Below, piece after piece: positions 32,269-40,978 of a stretch of 41,638 nt of DNA (its first letter is position 1; each line of letters starts with the position of its first letter). The stretch spans positions 1 to 41,638 of the forward strand of contig JACCER010000026.1 of NCBI GenBank assembly GCA_013416445.1. The letters are read 5' to 3'. A program made the translations under genes and the position numbers. Under the pieces are notes generated by a model. The model was given only the letters and a program-made list of their open reading frames with translations, was not told the DNA's origin and ran no database searches. This stretch comes from Alcaligenaceae bacterium. GTDB lineage: Bacteria; Pseudomonadota; Gammaproteobacteria; Burkholderiales; Burkholderiaceae_B.

Positions 32269-33906
32269 ATGGAAATGTTTGCATTTCTAGATGCTTATCG
32301 TGCTGGCTTATTCGGGCGGCAGCATTGGCTTTCAAATATTATCGCTGGCCTGATAGTAGGAGTCGTGGCCTTGCCCCTGGCGATGGCTTTCGCCATTGCA
32401 TCGGGGGTCAAGCCGGAACAAGGTATCTACACCGCGATTATCGCGGGTATTATTGTGTCGTTGCTGGGTGGCAGCCGGGTGCAAATTGCCGGGCCCACGG
32501 GTGCTTTCATCGTCATTCTGGCGGGCGTGGTCGCTCAGCACGGTGTCGATGGCCTGCAAATTGCAACGCTCATGGCTGGCGTCATTTTGCTGCTGTTTGG
32601 TGTGGCCCGGCTAGGCGTAGTCATTAAATACATACCGGCTCCGGTCATTGTCGGCTTCACTGCGGGCATAGGTGTGGTGATCTGGGTAGGCCAATGGAAA
32701 GATTTTTTCGGCCTGCCGGCAGTCAGTGGCGAGTACTTCCACGAAAAGCTCTGGCATTTGTTGCAAGTGTTGCCGCAGTTCGATTGGGCCACCACTATGC
32801 TGGCCCTGTTCGCCTTGTTGCTGGTGATTTATACGCCGCGCATTCCTCGTCTGGCGCGCGTGCCTGGTCCCTTGATGGCATTAATCGTCGTCACTGCCAT
32901 TCAGGCGCTTTTCCAGTTCAAGGGGGTTGCCACCATAGGCAGCACCTACGGGGAAATTCCGCGCGGCCTGCCTGGCTGGCAGTTTCCGCAAGTGACGCCA
33001 TCGCGGCTGATAGAACTGATAGGCCCGGCCTTTGCTATCGCCATGCTGGGCGCCATTGAATCGCTGTTATCGGCGGTTGTGGCCGATGGCATGGCGGGTA
33101 CACGTCATAATTCCAACAAAGAACTTATTGGTCAGGGGCTGGCCAACATCGTTGCACCGCTGTTCGGTGGCATTGCGGCAACAGGGGCAATAGCACGTAC
33201 GGCCACCAATATCCGCAACGGCGGCACCAGCCCCATTGCTGGCGTGGTGCATGCGCTTACCCTGATTGTAGTTCTGCTTTTCCTGGCCCCCTTGGCGGCC
33301 AATATTCCGCTGGCTTGCCTGGCAGCCATTCTGTTCATTGTGGCCTGGAACATGAGCGACGTGCGCCTGGTCATAAAAATGCTGAAACGCGCCCCGCGTG
33401 CCGACATCGTCATTTTATTGGTGACATTTTGCCTGACGGTTTTTGCCGATCTGGTGGTGGCGGTAAATATTGGGGTGGTTCTGGCCATGCTGCACTTTAT
33501 GCGGCGCATGGCCGAAAGTGTGGTGGTGCGCAATCAAAGCGGCGTGTCCATCGATAAAGAGCTGGCTCAGGAAGGCCTGGGCCGATTGCCTGACGATACG
33601 CTGGTATATACCGTGGAGGGTCCATTCTTTTTTGCCGCTGTTGAGGCCTTTGACAGGGTCTTGGCAGATACCCACACTGACCCCAAGGTGCTTATTGTGC
33701 GCCTGGGCCATGTGCCATTCATAGACGCCACCGGCCTGCAGGCGCTGGAACAGGTTTTCACTGACCTGCAAGGCAGAGGGGTGCGGGTAATCCTCTGTGA
33801 AGCCAACGCGCGCGTGCGCAGCAAACTGCATAAAATGGGGTTGGTCGAAAAACTGGGTAATAGCAATGTATCAGCGACCTTGTCTGAGGCGATTGCGACG
33901 TTGTAA
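32269..33906 (+). CDS. SulP-family anion transporter with STAS domain
   Basis: A 545-residue protein. The membrane domain (about residues 15-400) has the SulP opening WLSNIIAGLIVGVVALPLAMAFAIASG, then GPTGAFIVILAGVV and ALFGGIAATGAIARTATNIRNGGTSP-like stretches; the last is the family's strong signature region. A cytosolic STAS domain covers about 440-545 (VLIVRLGHVPFIDATGLQALEQ). Substrates in the family include sulfate, bicarbonate and organic anions, and this sequence alone does not choose. It begins 54 bases after the metal ATPase stop, so partial read-through is possible, but a promoter-like TTGCGT...TATAAT lies just before it. Confidence 0.9.
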   Translation: MEMFAFLDAYRAGLFGRQHWLSNIIAGLIVGVVALPLAMAFAIASGVKPEQGIYTAIIAGIIVSLLGGSRVQIAGPTGAFIVILAGVVAQHGVDGLQIATLMAGVILLLFGVARLGVVIKYIPAPVIVGFTAGIGVVIWVGQWKDFFGLPAVSGEYFHEKLWHLLQVLPQFDWATTMLALFALLLVIYTPRIPRLARVPGPLMALIVVTAIQALFQFKGVATIGSTYGEIPRGLPGWQFPQVTPSRLIELIGPAFAIAMLGAIESLLSAVVADGMAGTRHNSNKELIGQGLANIVAPLFGGIAATGAIARTATNIRNGGTSPIAGVVHALTLIVVLLFLAPLAANIPLACLAAILFIVAWNMSDVRLVIKMLKRAPRADIVILLVTFCLTVFADLVVAVNIGVVLAMLHFMRRMAESVVVRNQSGVSIDKELAQEGLGRLPDDTLVYTVEGPFFFAAVEAFDRVLADTHTDPKVLIVRLGHVPFIDATGLQALEQVFTDLQGRGVRVILCEANARVRSKLHKMGLVEKLGNSNVSATLSEAIATL

Positions 33907-33940
33907 TGCGCGCAAAGGTGCATGAATTCAACGGGGGATG

Positions 33941-33977
33941 TTGGTCGGGTTACGCGCTTCGCGCCAATCCGGCCTAC
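33941..33977. repeat. Palindromic intergenic repeat, copy 5
   Basis: GGTCGGGTTACGCGC and GCGCCAATCCGGCC are imperfect arms around TTC, followed by CTACG. It sits between convergent genes. Confidence 0.65.
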
Positions 33978-33995
33978 GCAAGCCACCACACAAGT

Positions 33996-34727
33996 TTACG
34001 GTTGGCGTAGCTGGGCTTCCAACGATGTCTTCAGTGCCTGGGTAAAAGCGGGTTTTGTTTGCCCCTGGCTGTGGGCCAAGCTTAATTCGTATACTGAAGC
34101 AAGGCGCTCGCTGGCATACTGTTTGCCGCTGCCTAATGCGGCTTCGAATCTGTTGGTCTGCGTTGTGACGGCTGCTACATCTACCGCAGCCAGTATCAGG
34201 GCATGGACCAGGACAATTTGCATGGCATCCTGCGTATGAGTGCCAGGATGGCGGCGCCAGAGTTGTGCGGTTCCAGCCACTTTTCTGGCGCTGGCGCCGT
34301 CACCCACTGCCAGGTTATAACGCCCGTCGCAAAACGAACCTTCTACCGCTTGCGGATGGCTGCTGACTCCGTATTCGTCCAGCGCCTGGGCAATAATCCG
34401 GCAGATCAGCAGGTAAGCGGCATCAGACTGATCCAGCGGCTTGCCCTGAACTGCATAGGCCAGGCTCAGGTTGATGATGCCTGTCGCTTGCGGAACGATG
34501 CCGCCGCCTGATTGGCGCACGGTAACCGGCCAGCCTTCCTGGGCAAAGCGGGCGCAGCTTGCGGCGAAGTTGTCGTAGCGCTGGTAAGTGCGTGGCACCA
34601 CCAAGCCTTGTTCAGACTCCCACACGCAAGCTGATGGCCCGTTTTGCGCGGCCAGATCAATCAGTGTTTCGTCAAAGCGGGCATCAGGGAGCAGCCCAGG
34701 AGGAATTGGGAATAGCTCAAACGACAT
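33996..34727 (-). CDS. Lipoate-protein ligase A-like protein (BPL/LPL domain)
   Basis: A 243-residue protein of the biotin/lipoate ligase fold. The nucleotide and lipoyl-binding loop RQSGGGIVPQATGIINLSLA lies at about residues 70-89. The catalytic Lys is in VGDGASARKVAGTAQLWRR, near residue 148. In LplA the loop reads RRxSGGGxVxHD; here the HD is replaced by QA, so activity may differ from classic LplA. The start at 34727 is preferred. It lies about 20 bases after the TM2 protein gene on the same strand. It could attach or transfer lipoate or octanoate; no lipoylated enzyme is encoded nearby. Confidence 0.78.
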   Translation of the reverse strand: MSFELFPIPPGLLPDARFDETLIDLAAQNGPSACVWESEQGLVVPRTYQRYDNFAASCARFAQEGWPVTVRQSGGGIVPQATGIINLSLAYAVQGKPLDQSDAAYLLICRIIAQALDEYGVSSHPQAVEGSFCDGRYNLAVGDGASARKVAGTAQLWRRHPGTHTQDAMQIVLVHALILAAVDVAAVTTQTNRFEAALGSGKQYASERLASVYELSLAHSQGQTKPAFTQALKTSLEAQLRQP

Positions 34728-34747
34728 AGTGAGCAATATCGCCGGTG

Positions 34748-35215
34748 TTAAACGCGTACCAGCGCGAATTCTTCGTCGCTCATGAACATATAGCGGATGG
34801 CGTCAATCAGGCCCAGCACGATAACCAGTGGTGCAAAGAAATAGAAAATGATCAGATACAGTACGCCCCAGCCTATTTGGCCCAAGTAGAAGCGGTGTGC
34901 ACCCAGCCAACCCAGGAAAATCGCCAGCACGATGGCTATTTTGCGATGATTGGTGGGCTTGTTCAGTTCGTCACCCTTGTTTTTGATGATCCAGAGGCTG
35001 ATGGGCACAGTCAGCAGCAGGGCGACCAGAACTTTGCCGGCGTGGACGGAAACGTAGTTCTTGGCGGCATGGTAAATATCTGAAAAATTGTGGATGACCA
35101 GCCCCGTTATATGGGAGATCCATGCAAATGCTTCGTAGGCGATACTTTCGCCAAAAGTAAGCGCCACCAGGATAATAATGAAAACAGCAATAGCCAGTAT
35201 GATTTTTTGCAACAT
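34748..35215 (-). CDS. TM2-domain membrane protein
   Basis: A 155-residue protein. An N-terminal membrane helix (about residues 3-22) and a second at about 62-77 precede a TM2 domain: KIAIVLAIFLGWLGAHRFYLGQIGWGVLYLI followed by a final hydrophobic helix and LGLIDAIRYMFMSDEEF. The charged DxxRY-type turn between helices and the GxxGxHRFYLG motif define TM2. Its function in bacteria is largely unknown. It precedes the ligase-like gene in what looks like a two-gene unit. The start ATG follows a hydrophobic leader with no better option upstream. Confidence 0.85.
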   Translation of the reverse strand: MLQKIILAIAVFIIILVALTFGESIAYEAFAWISHITGLVIHNFSDIYHAAKNYVSVHAGKVLVALLLTVPISLWIIKNKGDELNKPTNHRKIAIVLAIFLGWLGAHRFYLGQIGWGVLYLIIFYFFAPLVIVLGLIDAIRYMFMSDEEFALVRV

Positions 35216-35302
35216 GACCTAGAATTCGCCTTTTGAAAATTACCTAGTTACCCGCACAGTCCGGCAATGTTTTATCATAAACCAAACTGGCGCCACGCCT
35301 CG

Positions 35303-36451
35303 TTAAGCATGTGTCAGCCGCCACAGCGATGTAATTTCCGCGCTGCGCGCAGCATGCAAGGGGTCGCTAGCATCCATGGCCTTGGGGTGTTGCGGATGGG
35401 CGTCAATGCGATCAAGCACCCGCAGACCCGCAGTGGCAATGGCCTGTGTCAGGAATTCCCGGCTGCGCAAACCCAGATGCTCGGCCAGGTCAGACATAAT
35501 CAGCCAGCCCTCGCCCCCCGCTTGCAAGTGGGCTGCCAGCCCATTTAAAAACCCCAGCAACATGCTGCTTTCAGGGTCGTAAATAGCGCGTTCTATAGGT
35601 GTGGTTGGTTTGGCAGGCAGCCATGGGGGGTTGCACACGATGAGCGGGCTGGTGCCAGCAGGGAACAAGTCTACATCTTGCAGGTCTATGGCCTTGCCAT
35701 AACCCAGGCGATCAATGTTTTCGCGTGCGCAGGCCAGTGCGCGCGGATCTTGATCAGTGGCAATGATATTTTTTACCCCTCGTTGCGCCAGTACTGCCGC
35801 CAGCACGCCACTGCCCGTTCCTATGTCGAAAGCCAGGTTGGTGGCTGGCAGAGGCGCTTGCGCCACCAGGTTTAGGTATTCACCGCGATTGGGGGAAAAT
35901 ACGCCGTAATGCACATGAATAGGGCGGCCCAGAGCCGCAATAAACACCCCTTTCTTGCGCCATTCGTGCGCACCTATGATGCCTTGCAAGGCGCGCAGCG
36001 ACAATAGGAAAGGTTCATGAGTATCACCCAGCGAGGCCCAGCAGGCGTCTTGCACATCGGGGGCGCGCCGTAAAGGGATGGTCGCATCGGCGTCTAGTTC
36101 TATCAGCAGTTTGTTCAACAATTGCGTGCGCTGGGACTGGTGCAGGCGATGCTGATTGAAGGCATCCAGCAGAGTAGGAGGGCTGTCTGGTTTGTTTTTT
36201 GCGCGCGCAAGCTTTTTCTTTTTATCGACGCGGCGCGCCAGAGCTTGTAAAAGCTGCCGCCCATTTTGATAATCGCCCCGCCATAGCAATGCCGTGCCCT
36301 GGCTGGCCAGCCGATAGGCAGTGTCCGCGCTTAAGGTATCGTCAGCAATAATAATGCGCTTGGGCGGTGGACTATTGTTTTCCGCATGCCACCGTGCGCT
36401 ACATGCTTGTTCGTTTTCCAGCCAATTGGCAATAGGGTTCAGGGCGGGCAT
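35303..36451 (-). CDS. Class I SAM-dependent methyltransferase (RsmC/PrmC-like)
   Basis: A 382-residue protein. The C-terminal half is a Rossmann methyltransferase: motif I FDIGTGSGVLAAVLAQRG at about residues 213-230, acidic ATDQDPRALACARENI, and the NPPW catalytic motif (LIVCNPPWLPA) near 284. NPPY/W is found in enzymes that methylate amide or exocyclic amino groups of Gln, adenine or guanine in proteins and RNA. The first 190 residues are a less conserved helical domain with a Lys/Arg-rich run (RRVDKKKKLARAKNK), which suggests RNA binding. It stands between glpK and the TM2 gene. The target is unknown. Confidence 0.82.
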   Translation of the reverse strand: MPALNPIANWLENEQACSARWHAENNSPPPKRIIIADDTLSADTAYRLASQGTALLWRGDYQNGRQLLQALARRVDKKKKLARAKNKPDSPPTLLDAFNQHRLHQSQRTQLLNKLLIELDADATIPLRRAPDVQDACWASLGDTHEPFLLSLRALQGIIGAHEWRKKGVFIAALGRPIHVHYGVFSPNRGEYLNLVAQAPLPATNLAFDIGTGSGVLAAVLAQRGVKNIIATDQDPRALACARENIDRLGYGKAIDLQDVDLFPAGTSPLIVCNPPWLPAKPTTPIERAIYDPESSMLLGFLNGLAAHLQAGGEGWLIMSDLAEHLGLRSREFLTQAIATAGLRVLDRIDAHPQHPKAMDASDPLHAARSAEITSLWRLTHA

Positions 36452-36480
36452 GAATAGACCATCAGTAAATATAGCCGATT

Positions 36481-36515
36481 GTAGGTCGAATTGGCGCCGT
36501 CAGACGCGCCAGCGT
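36481..36515. repeat. Partial palindromic intergenic repeat, copy 6
   Basis: GTAGGTCGAATTGGCGCCGT matches the left half of copy 1 (11282) but the right arm is lost or changed. Confidence 0.4.
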
Positions 36516-36555
36516 CTGTGCACAGTATTTTTCAAAAGCGCAGGGCCATAATGTT

Positions 36556-38049
36556 TCAATCAGCGCACGTTTGCCGCACGGCATGCTCCCAAGCCTGCAT
36601 AAGCGCTAGTGCTTCATTTTTTGCCAATTGCGGCACGAAGCGGCGTTCCATTTGCCACAAGGCCGACAACTCTTCCTGGTTGGCGTAAACGCCGCAGGTC
36701 AAGCCCGCCAGGTAGGCAGCGCCCAGTGCCGTGGTTTCCACCATGGTGGGCCGCAGTACCGGAATGCCCAGCAAGTCGGCTTGAAACTGCATCAGCAAGT
36801 CGTTCACACAAGCGCCGCCATCGACGCGCAGTTCGGTCAGCGGAGCTGCGCCAGCGGCTACGGCATCGCGGCTCATGGCCAGCAGCAGCGACGCGCTTTG
36901 ATACGCAATGCTTTCCAGGGCTGCGCGCGCAATATGCGCCATGGTGCTGCCGCGGGTCAGGCCGGTGATCGTGCCGCGCGCTTCCGGTTTCCAGTAGGGC
37001 GCACCCAGCCCGGTAAACGCGGGCACCAGCATGACACCGCCAGCGTCCGGCACGCTTTGCGCCAGCGCTTCGATTTCGCTGCTTTTCTGGAAGGCGCCCA
37101 GCCCGTCGCGCATCCATTGCACAACGGCGCCGCCAACAAACACGCTGCCCTCCAGCGCGAATTCGGTTTGCTGGCTGATTTGCGCCGCACTGGTGGTGAC
37201 CAGGCCGTTTTGCGAAACCTGGAATTTGGCTCCGGTGTGCATCAGCATGAAGCAGCCCGTGCCATAGGTGTTCTTGGCCATGCCTTCGCTGAAGCAGGCC
37301 TGGCCAAAGAGCGCGCTTTGCTGGTCGCCCGCCACGCCGCAAATTGGAATAGGGTGACCCAGCAGGTCGGGGTGCAGTGTTCCGTATTCAGCCGCCGATG
37401 GCAAAATTTCGGGCATGAGTGGCGTTTCTATGTTTAACGCTTGCAGCAGTTCGGCGTCCCATTGGTTGGTGTGCACGTTGAACAGCATGGTGCGCGACGC
37501 ATTGCTGACATCGGTTTTGTGCTGGCTGCCGCTGGTCAGTTGCCAGATCAGCCAGCTATCCACGGTGCCAAAGGCCAGCTCACCCTTGGCCGCCTGGGCG
37601 CGGGCCTGCGGTACGTGGTCGAGTATCCATTTCAGTTTGGTGCCTGAGAAATAGGCGTCAATGCGCAAGCCGGTTTTATCAAGAATGGGGCGTTCCAGGC
37701 CTTGTTCGCGCAGCTCGGCGCAGGTGGGTTCGGCGCGGCGATCTTGCCAGACAATGGCGTTGTATATGGGCTGGCCGGTCTTGCGGTTCCAGACCACAGT
37801 GGTTTCACGCTGGTTGGTGATACCTATTGCCTTGATGTCGCTGGCCGCCAGGCCGGCTTTGGCGATCGCTGTGCGAGCGGTATCCAGTTGGGTTTGCCAG
37901 ATTTCCATCGGGTCGTGCTCGACCCAACCTGGCTGGAGGTAGATTTGTGTGATTTCTTTTTGCGCCAGTGACACAATACGCCCCAGCTTGTCGAATATGA
38001 TGCTGCGCGTGCTGGATGTGCCCTGGTCGAGTGCGAGTATATAAGTCAT
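36556..38049 (-). CDS. glpK: Glycerol kinase
   Basis: A 497-residue FGGY-family kinase, about the usual 500. The start at 38049 gives MTYILALDQGTSSTRSIIFD, the standard N-terminal phosphate loop. WQDRRAEPTC, GTVDSWLIWQLT, and the FGGY signature GGVMLVPAFTGLGAPYWKPEARG are all intact. It converts glycerol and ATP to glycerol-3-phosphate in the cytoplasm. The glpD gene starts divergently about 260 bases away, and no facilitator gene (glpF) or repressor gene (glpR) is in the window. The gap between glpK and glpD has repeated AACGAA motifs that could be GlpR sites. Confidence 0.95.
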   Translation of the reverse strand: MTYILALDQGTSSTRSIIFDKLGRIVSLAQKEITQIYLQPGWVEHDPMEIWQTQLDTARTAIAKAGLAASDIKAIGITNQRETTVVWNRKTGQPIYNAIVWQDRRAEPTCAELREQGLERPILDKTGLRIDAYFSGTKLKWILDHVPQARAQAAKGELAFGTVDSWLIWQLTSGSQHKTDVSNASRTMLFNVHTNQWDAELLQALNIETPLMPEILPSAAEYGTLHPDLLGHPIPICGVAGDQQSALFGQACFSEGMAKNTYGTGCFMLMHTGAKFQVSQNGLVTTSAAQISQQTEFALEGSVFVGGAVVQWMRDGLGAFQKSSEIEALAQSVPDAGGVMLVPAFTGLGAPYWKPEARGTITGLTRGSTMAHIARAALESIAYQSASLLLAMSRDAVAAGAAPLTELRVDGGACVNDLLMQFQADLLGIPVLRPTMVETTALGAAYLAGLTCGVYANQEELSALWQMERRFVPQLAKNEALALMQAWEHAVRQTCAD

Positions 38050-38173
38050 GGCGATTACTGAAAAGGATAGGTCACTTTGTATCACATTGCGTCTGGCGGC
38101 TTGTGAGCTGAAATAGCTTTACTTGGAAAAGAAAGGAACTGCACCTAGGGTCTTTATCTAAAGCAAATTTATA

Positions 38174-38208
38174 GAAAACGAACAATAATGCGCATAATAG
38201 AACGAAAG
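38174..38208. promoter_or_regulatory. Candidate GlpR-type operator between glpK and glpD
   Basis: AACGAAC at 38178-38184 and AACGAAA at 38201-38207 are direct repeats. DeoR/GlpR proteins bind TTCG/CGAA-type half sites, so these are plausible. A TGCGCA dyad lies between them. Confidence 0.4.
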
Positions 38209-38312
38209 CGGTCTAGCCTAGGTGGTGTGCACAAAAGAGCATGCGGCTTCTTAACGTGTTTTGCGTGGCTGATCTACACTTACGCTGCATCGAGTTTATT
38301 GGCTTTTGTAAT

Positions 38313-39905
38313 ATGACAACTATCGTTTTCCCCCAGGCTTCCGATCGAGCCCAGCATGTGGCGGCGCTTGCCGGGTTGGGGCAGGTCGATCTGGCGATCA
38401 TCGGCGGCGGCGCCACCGGGTTGGGCGTGGCGCTTGACGCCGCCTTGCGTGGGCTTTCCGTGGTGCTGCTTGAATCGCACGATTTTGCCAAAGGCACGTC
38501 CTCGCGCGCCACCAAGCTGGTGCACGGAGGGGTGCGCTATCTTGCCCAGGGCAATATCGCTCTGGTGCGCGAAGCCTTGCACGAGCGCACCACCTTATTG
38601 CATAACGCGCCGCATCTGGCTCGCCCTTTGGCTTTCGTCATGCCCAGCTATAAATGCTGGGAGACGCCGTTTTATGGCATAGGCCTGAAAATGTACGATG
38701 CCTTGGCCGGAAAGGCAGGCCTCGGCGCTACTGAATTTCTTAATTCATCCCAGGCGTTGCAGTGTTTGCCCGGTATTAAAGCGCAGGGTCTGAAGGGGGG
38801 CGTCAAGTACTGGGATGGTCAGTTCGATGATGCCCGTCTGGCTCTGGCGCTGGCCAGAACCGCGGCGGCCCAGGGTGCGTTGCTGCTGAACTACTGCCCG
38901 GTCACTGAATTGATACACGAAGGCGGCAAGGTCGCCGGCGTCATCTGCCAAGACGCGGAAACTGCTGCGTCCTACACGGTAAGGGCCAAGTGCGTGGTCA
39001 ACGCCACGGGTGTGTGGGTAGATGAAATCCGCCAGAAAGACGGCGCCGCCACTGGGCGCAGTGCGCAAGCCATGGTGGCGCCCAGTCAAGGCGTACACCT
39101 GGTGGTCGATAGGGATTTCCTTCCCGGTGAGCATGCTTTGCTGGTTCCCAAGACACAAGATGGTCGCGTACTGTTTGCTGTGCCCTGGCTGGGCAAAGTC
39201 ATACTGGGCACCACCGATACGCCACGCAGTGATCTTGCGCGCGAACCCGACGCCTTTGCGCAAGAGGTCGAATTCATATTGCGCGAGGCCGGCAACTATC
39301 TCAGTCGCGCTCCCAGGCGCAGCGATGTACGCAGCATTTGGGTGGGTTTGCGTCCATTGGTGCGGCCACCTGAAGACGAAGGGGGCAACACCAAGAAAAT
39401 CAGCCGTGAACATACCGTGCTGGTCAGCCCCAGCGGGCTGGTTACGGTTACCGGTGGCAAATGGACCACCTACCGCGCCATGGCGGAAGACGTGCTTGAT
39501 AAATGCGTGGAAAAGGCATTGCTGCCTGGGTTGCCGCGCTCTAAAACCAGTGACTTTCCTTTGTTGGGTGCCATCGGTGGCAAGCAGGGGCGCGCGTCGA
39601 TGGCGGCGGCTCCTGGGCTGGAAGCCTATGGTTCGGAAGCGCAGCTAGTTCAGGCCTTGCCTGGTGCCGATACAGAATTGGCTCCGGGTTTAAGCGTGGC
39701 CATGGTGCGTTTTGCGGCGCGCTACGAATATGCGCGTACCGTGGAAGACATGCTGGCCAGGCGTTTCCGTCTGTTGTTCCTTGATGCCCGCCTGGCGGCA
39801 GAACTGGCGCCTGCTGTGGCTGTCATCTTGCAGGAAGAAACCGGGGTTGATCCCCAGCTCGACGCCTTCATGCAATTGACTCTGCATTATTTGCAATTGC
39901 CTTGA
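38313..39905 (+). CDS. glpD: Glycerol-3-phosphate dehydrogenase (quinone-linked)
   Basis: A 530-residue flavoprotein. The FAD-binding dinucleotide fold is at the start (VDLAIIGGGATGLGVALDAALRG), followed by the family motif FAKGTSSRATKLVHGGVRYL at about residues 60-79. GTTDTPRSDLA and the C-terminal GGKWTTYRAMAEDV motif are also present. The enzyme oxidises glycerol-3-phosphate to dihydroxyacetone phosphate at the inner membrane and passes electrons to quinone. The start at 38313 fits homologues, but no clear ribosome site precedes it; an in-frame ATG at 38241 is the alternative. It pairs metabolically with glpK, which is divergent. Confidence 0.93.
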   Translation: MTTIVFPQASDRAQHVAALAGLGQVDLAIIGGGATGLGVALDAALRGLSVVLLESHDFAKGTSSRATKLVHGGVRYLAQGNIALVREALHERTTLLHNAPHLARPLAFVMPSYKCWETPFYGIGLKMYDALAGKAGLGATEFLNSSQALQCLPGIKAQGLKGGVKYWDGQFDDARLALALARTAAAQGALLLNYCPVTELIHEGGKVAGVICQDAETAASYTVRAKCVVNATGVWVDEIRQKDGAATGRSAQAMVAPSQGVHLVVDRDFLPGEHALLVPKTQDGRVLFAVPWLGKVILGTTDTPRSDLAREPDAFAQEVEFILREAGNYLSRAPRRSDVRSIWVGLRPLVRPPEDEGGNTKKISREHTVLVSPSGLVTVTGGKWTTYRAMAEDVLDKCVEKALLPGLPRSKTSDFPLLGAIGGKQGRASMAAAPGLEAYGSEAQLVQALPGADTELAPGLSVAMVRFAARYEYARTVEDMLARRFRLLFLDARLAAELAPAVAVILQEETGVDPQLDAFMQLTLHYLQLP

Positions 39906-39983
39906 CACTTTGGATGCGTTTGTGTGCTGGTTGTGCAAGTTCGAGCACGGTGGCGTCTTGCTTATAAGCCATGTCTTGTGGCT

Positions 39984-40505
39984 TCAAGACCCAAACAATG
40001 TCCTGGCAGATTCAAACCGTTTGGCGTAGTAAGGGTTGCTCAAGGTATCAATACGCACCTGCCCACCAGTGGAGGGGGCATTGATGAAGCGCCCGTCGCC
40101 TATGTATATTCCCATATGCGAAAAAGACCGGTTCAGGGTGTTGAAGAATACAAAGTCCCCTGCTTTCAGTTTTTTCCTGGAAATCGGTCGGCTCAGGCGC
40201 GCGATCTCTGCTGTGTTGTGCGGCAGAGGCTGGCGCGCCGCATTATTGAAAACATAGGCTACCAGCCCGCTGCAATCAAAGCCGCCTGCGGGGTGTGAGC
40301 CACCGTATTGATACTGCGACTCTAGTAGCGTCAGGGCGGTGAGTATGACTTCGCTACGCTGTTGCGGATCAAGCGTGATCGCGGACTGGGCTGGTTGGCC
40401 GGCTCGTTTGCCACCAGAACCAGCACACCCCGCCAGTATCAACAATGCTGCCAGCAAGAATGAAAAATACAGGCCTGGGCGGGATAGCGGAGATTTGGTC
40501 GTCAT
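39984..40505 (-). CDS. NlpC/P60 peptidoglycan hydrolase lipoprotein
   Basis: A 173-residue cell-wall endopeptidase. The signal peptide ends with LLILAGC, a proper lipobox, so the protein is lipid anchored in the periplasm. The catalytic Cys is in GGFDCSGLVAYVF (near residue 81) and the His in FSHMGIYIGDG (near 132). At the third position, where Spr has His (VHAS), this protein has Asn (FINAPSTGG), a change tolerated in the family. It would cut stem peptide links between D-Glu and diamino acid. The start at 40505 is chosen for the signal peptide; a longer frame exists. It stands alone beside the flagellar regulator genes. Confidence 0.87.
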   Translation of the reverse strand: MTTKSPLSRPGLYFSFLLAALLILAGCAGSGGKRAGQPAQSAITLDPQQRSEVILTALTLLESQYQYGGSHPAGGFDCSGLVAYVFNNAARQPLPHNTAEIARLSRPISRKKLKAGDFVFFNTLNRSFSHMGIYIGDGRFINAPSTGGQVRIDTLSNPYYAKRFESARTLFGS

Positions 40506-40978
40506 GATCACATTATTATTGTAAATAGGCACAGAGACAATACCCACGGTTTTCAGCATTGGATCAGGTTTCAATAATTTCTTAAAGCTGAAAGCATCCA
40601 CACTCGTTTCTTGAGTCGCTTCCTTGAGTACGCAATGACGCGCATCGGCTTGTAACTATCTGTGGTTTTATCGTTGATTTCTTGACGTGAGTCATATGTG
40701 AATGTAATAAATAATACAAAATACATCTTATATTTTGTAACCTTATCAGTGTTGCATGTAAATTTATGTGGAAATTTGATACTATCTGCCTATCATTTAT
40801 TCAAAAACAACATAGTTAAGCCAAGATAATAATGTTTTATGTAAGTTACAGCATCAGTTCTCATCAAGACTAATTAGTTACACATGCAACTTTAATTAAT
40901 AATTTTTTTCTTCCTGGGCTCGGCACGAGCCCTCTTGTTTACAGTAAGAAGAAAGCGGACTCTCACAAGGATGGTGTA
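40506..40978. promoter_or_regulatory. Long AT-rich control region upstream of flhDC
   Basis: This 473-base stretch has no credible gene and is much richer in A and T than the surrounding DNA. It includes ACAAAATA at 40716-40723 and TATTTTGT at 40731-40738, a perfect eight-base dyad with a seven-base loop. Near 40935 a purine-rich run precedes the start region. flhDC promoters in other bacteria are long and bind many regulators, which fits. Individual boxes cannot be assigned. Confidence 0.5.
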
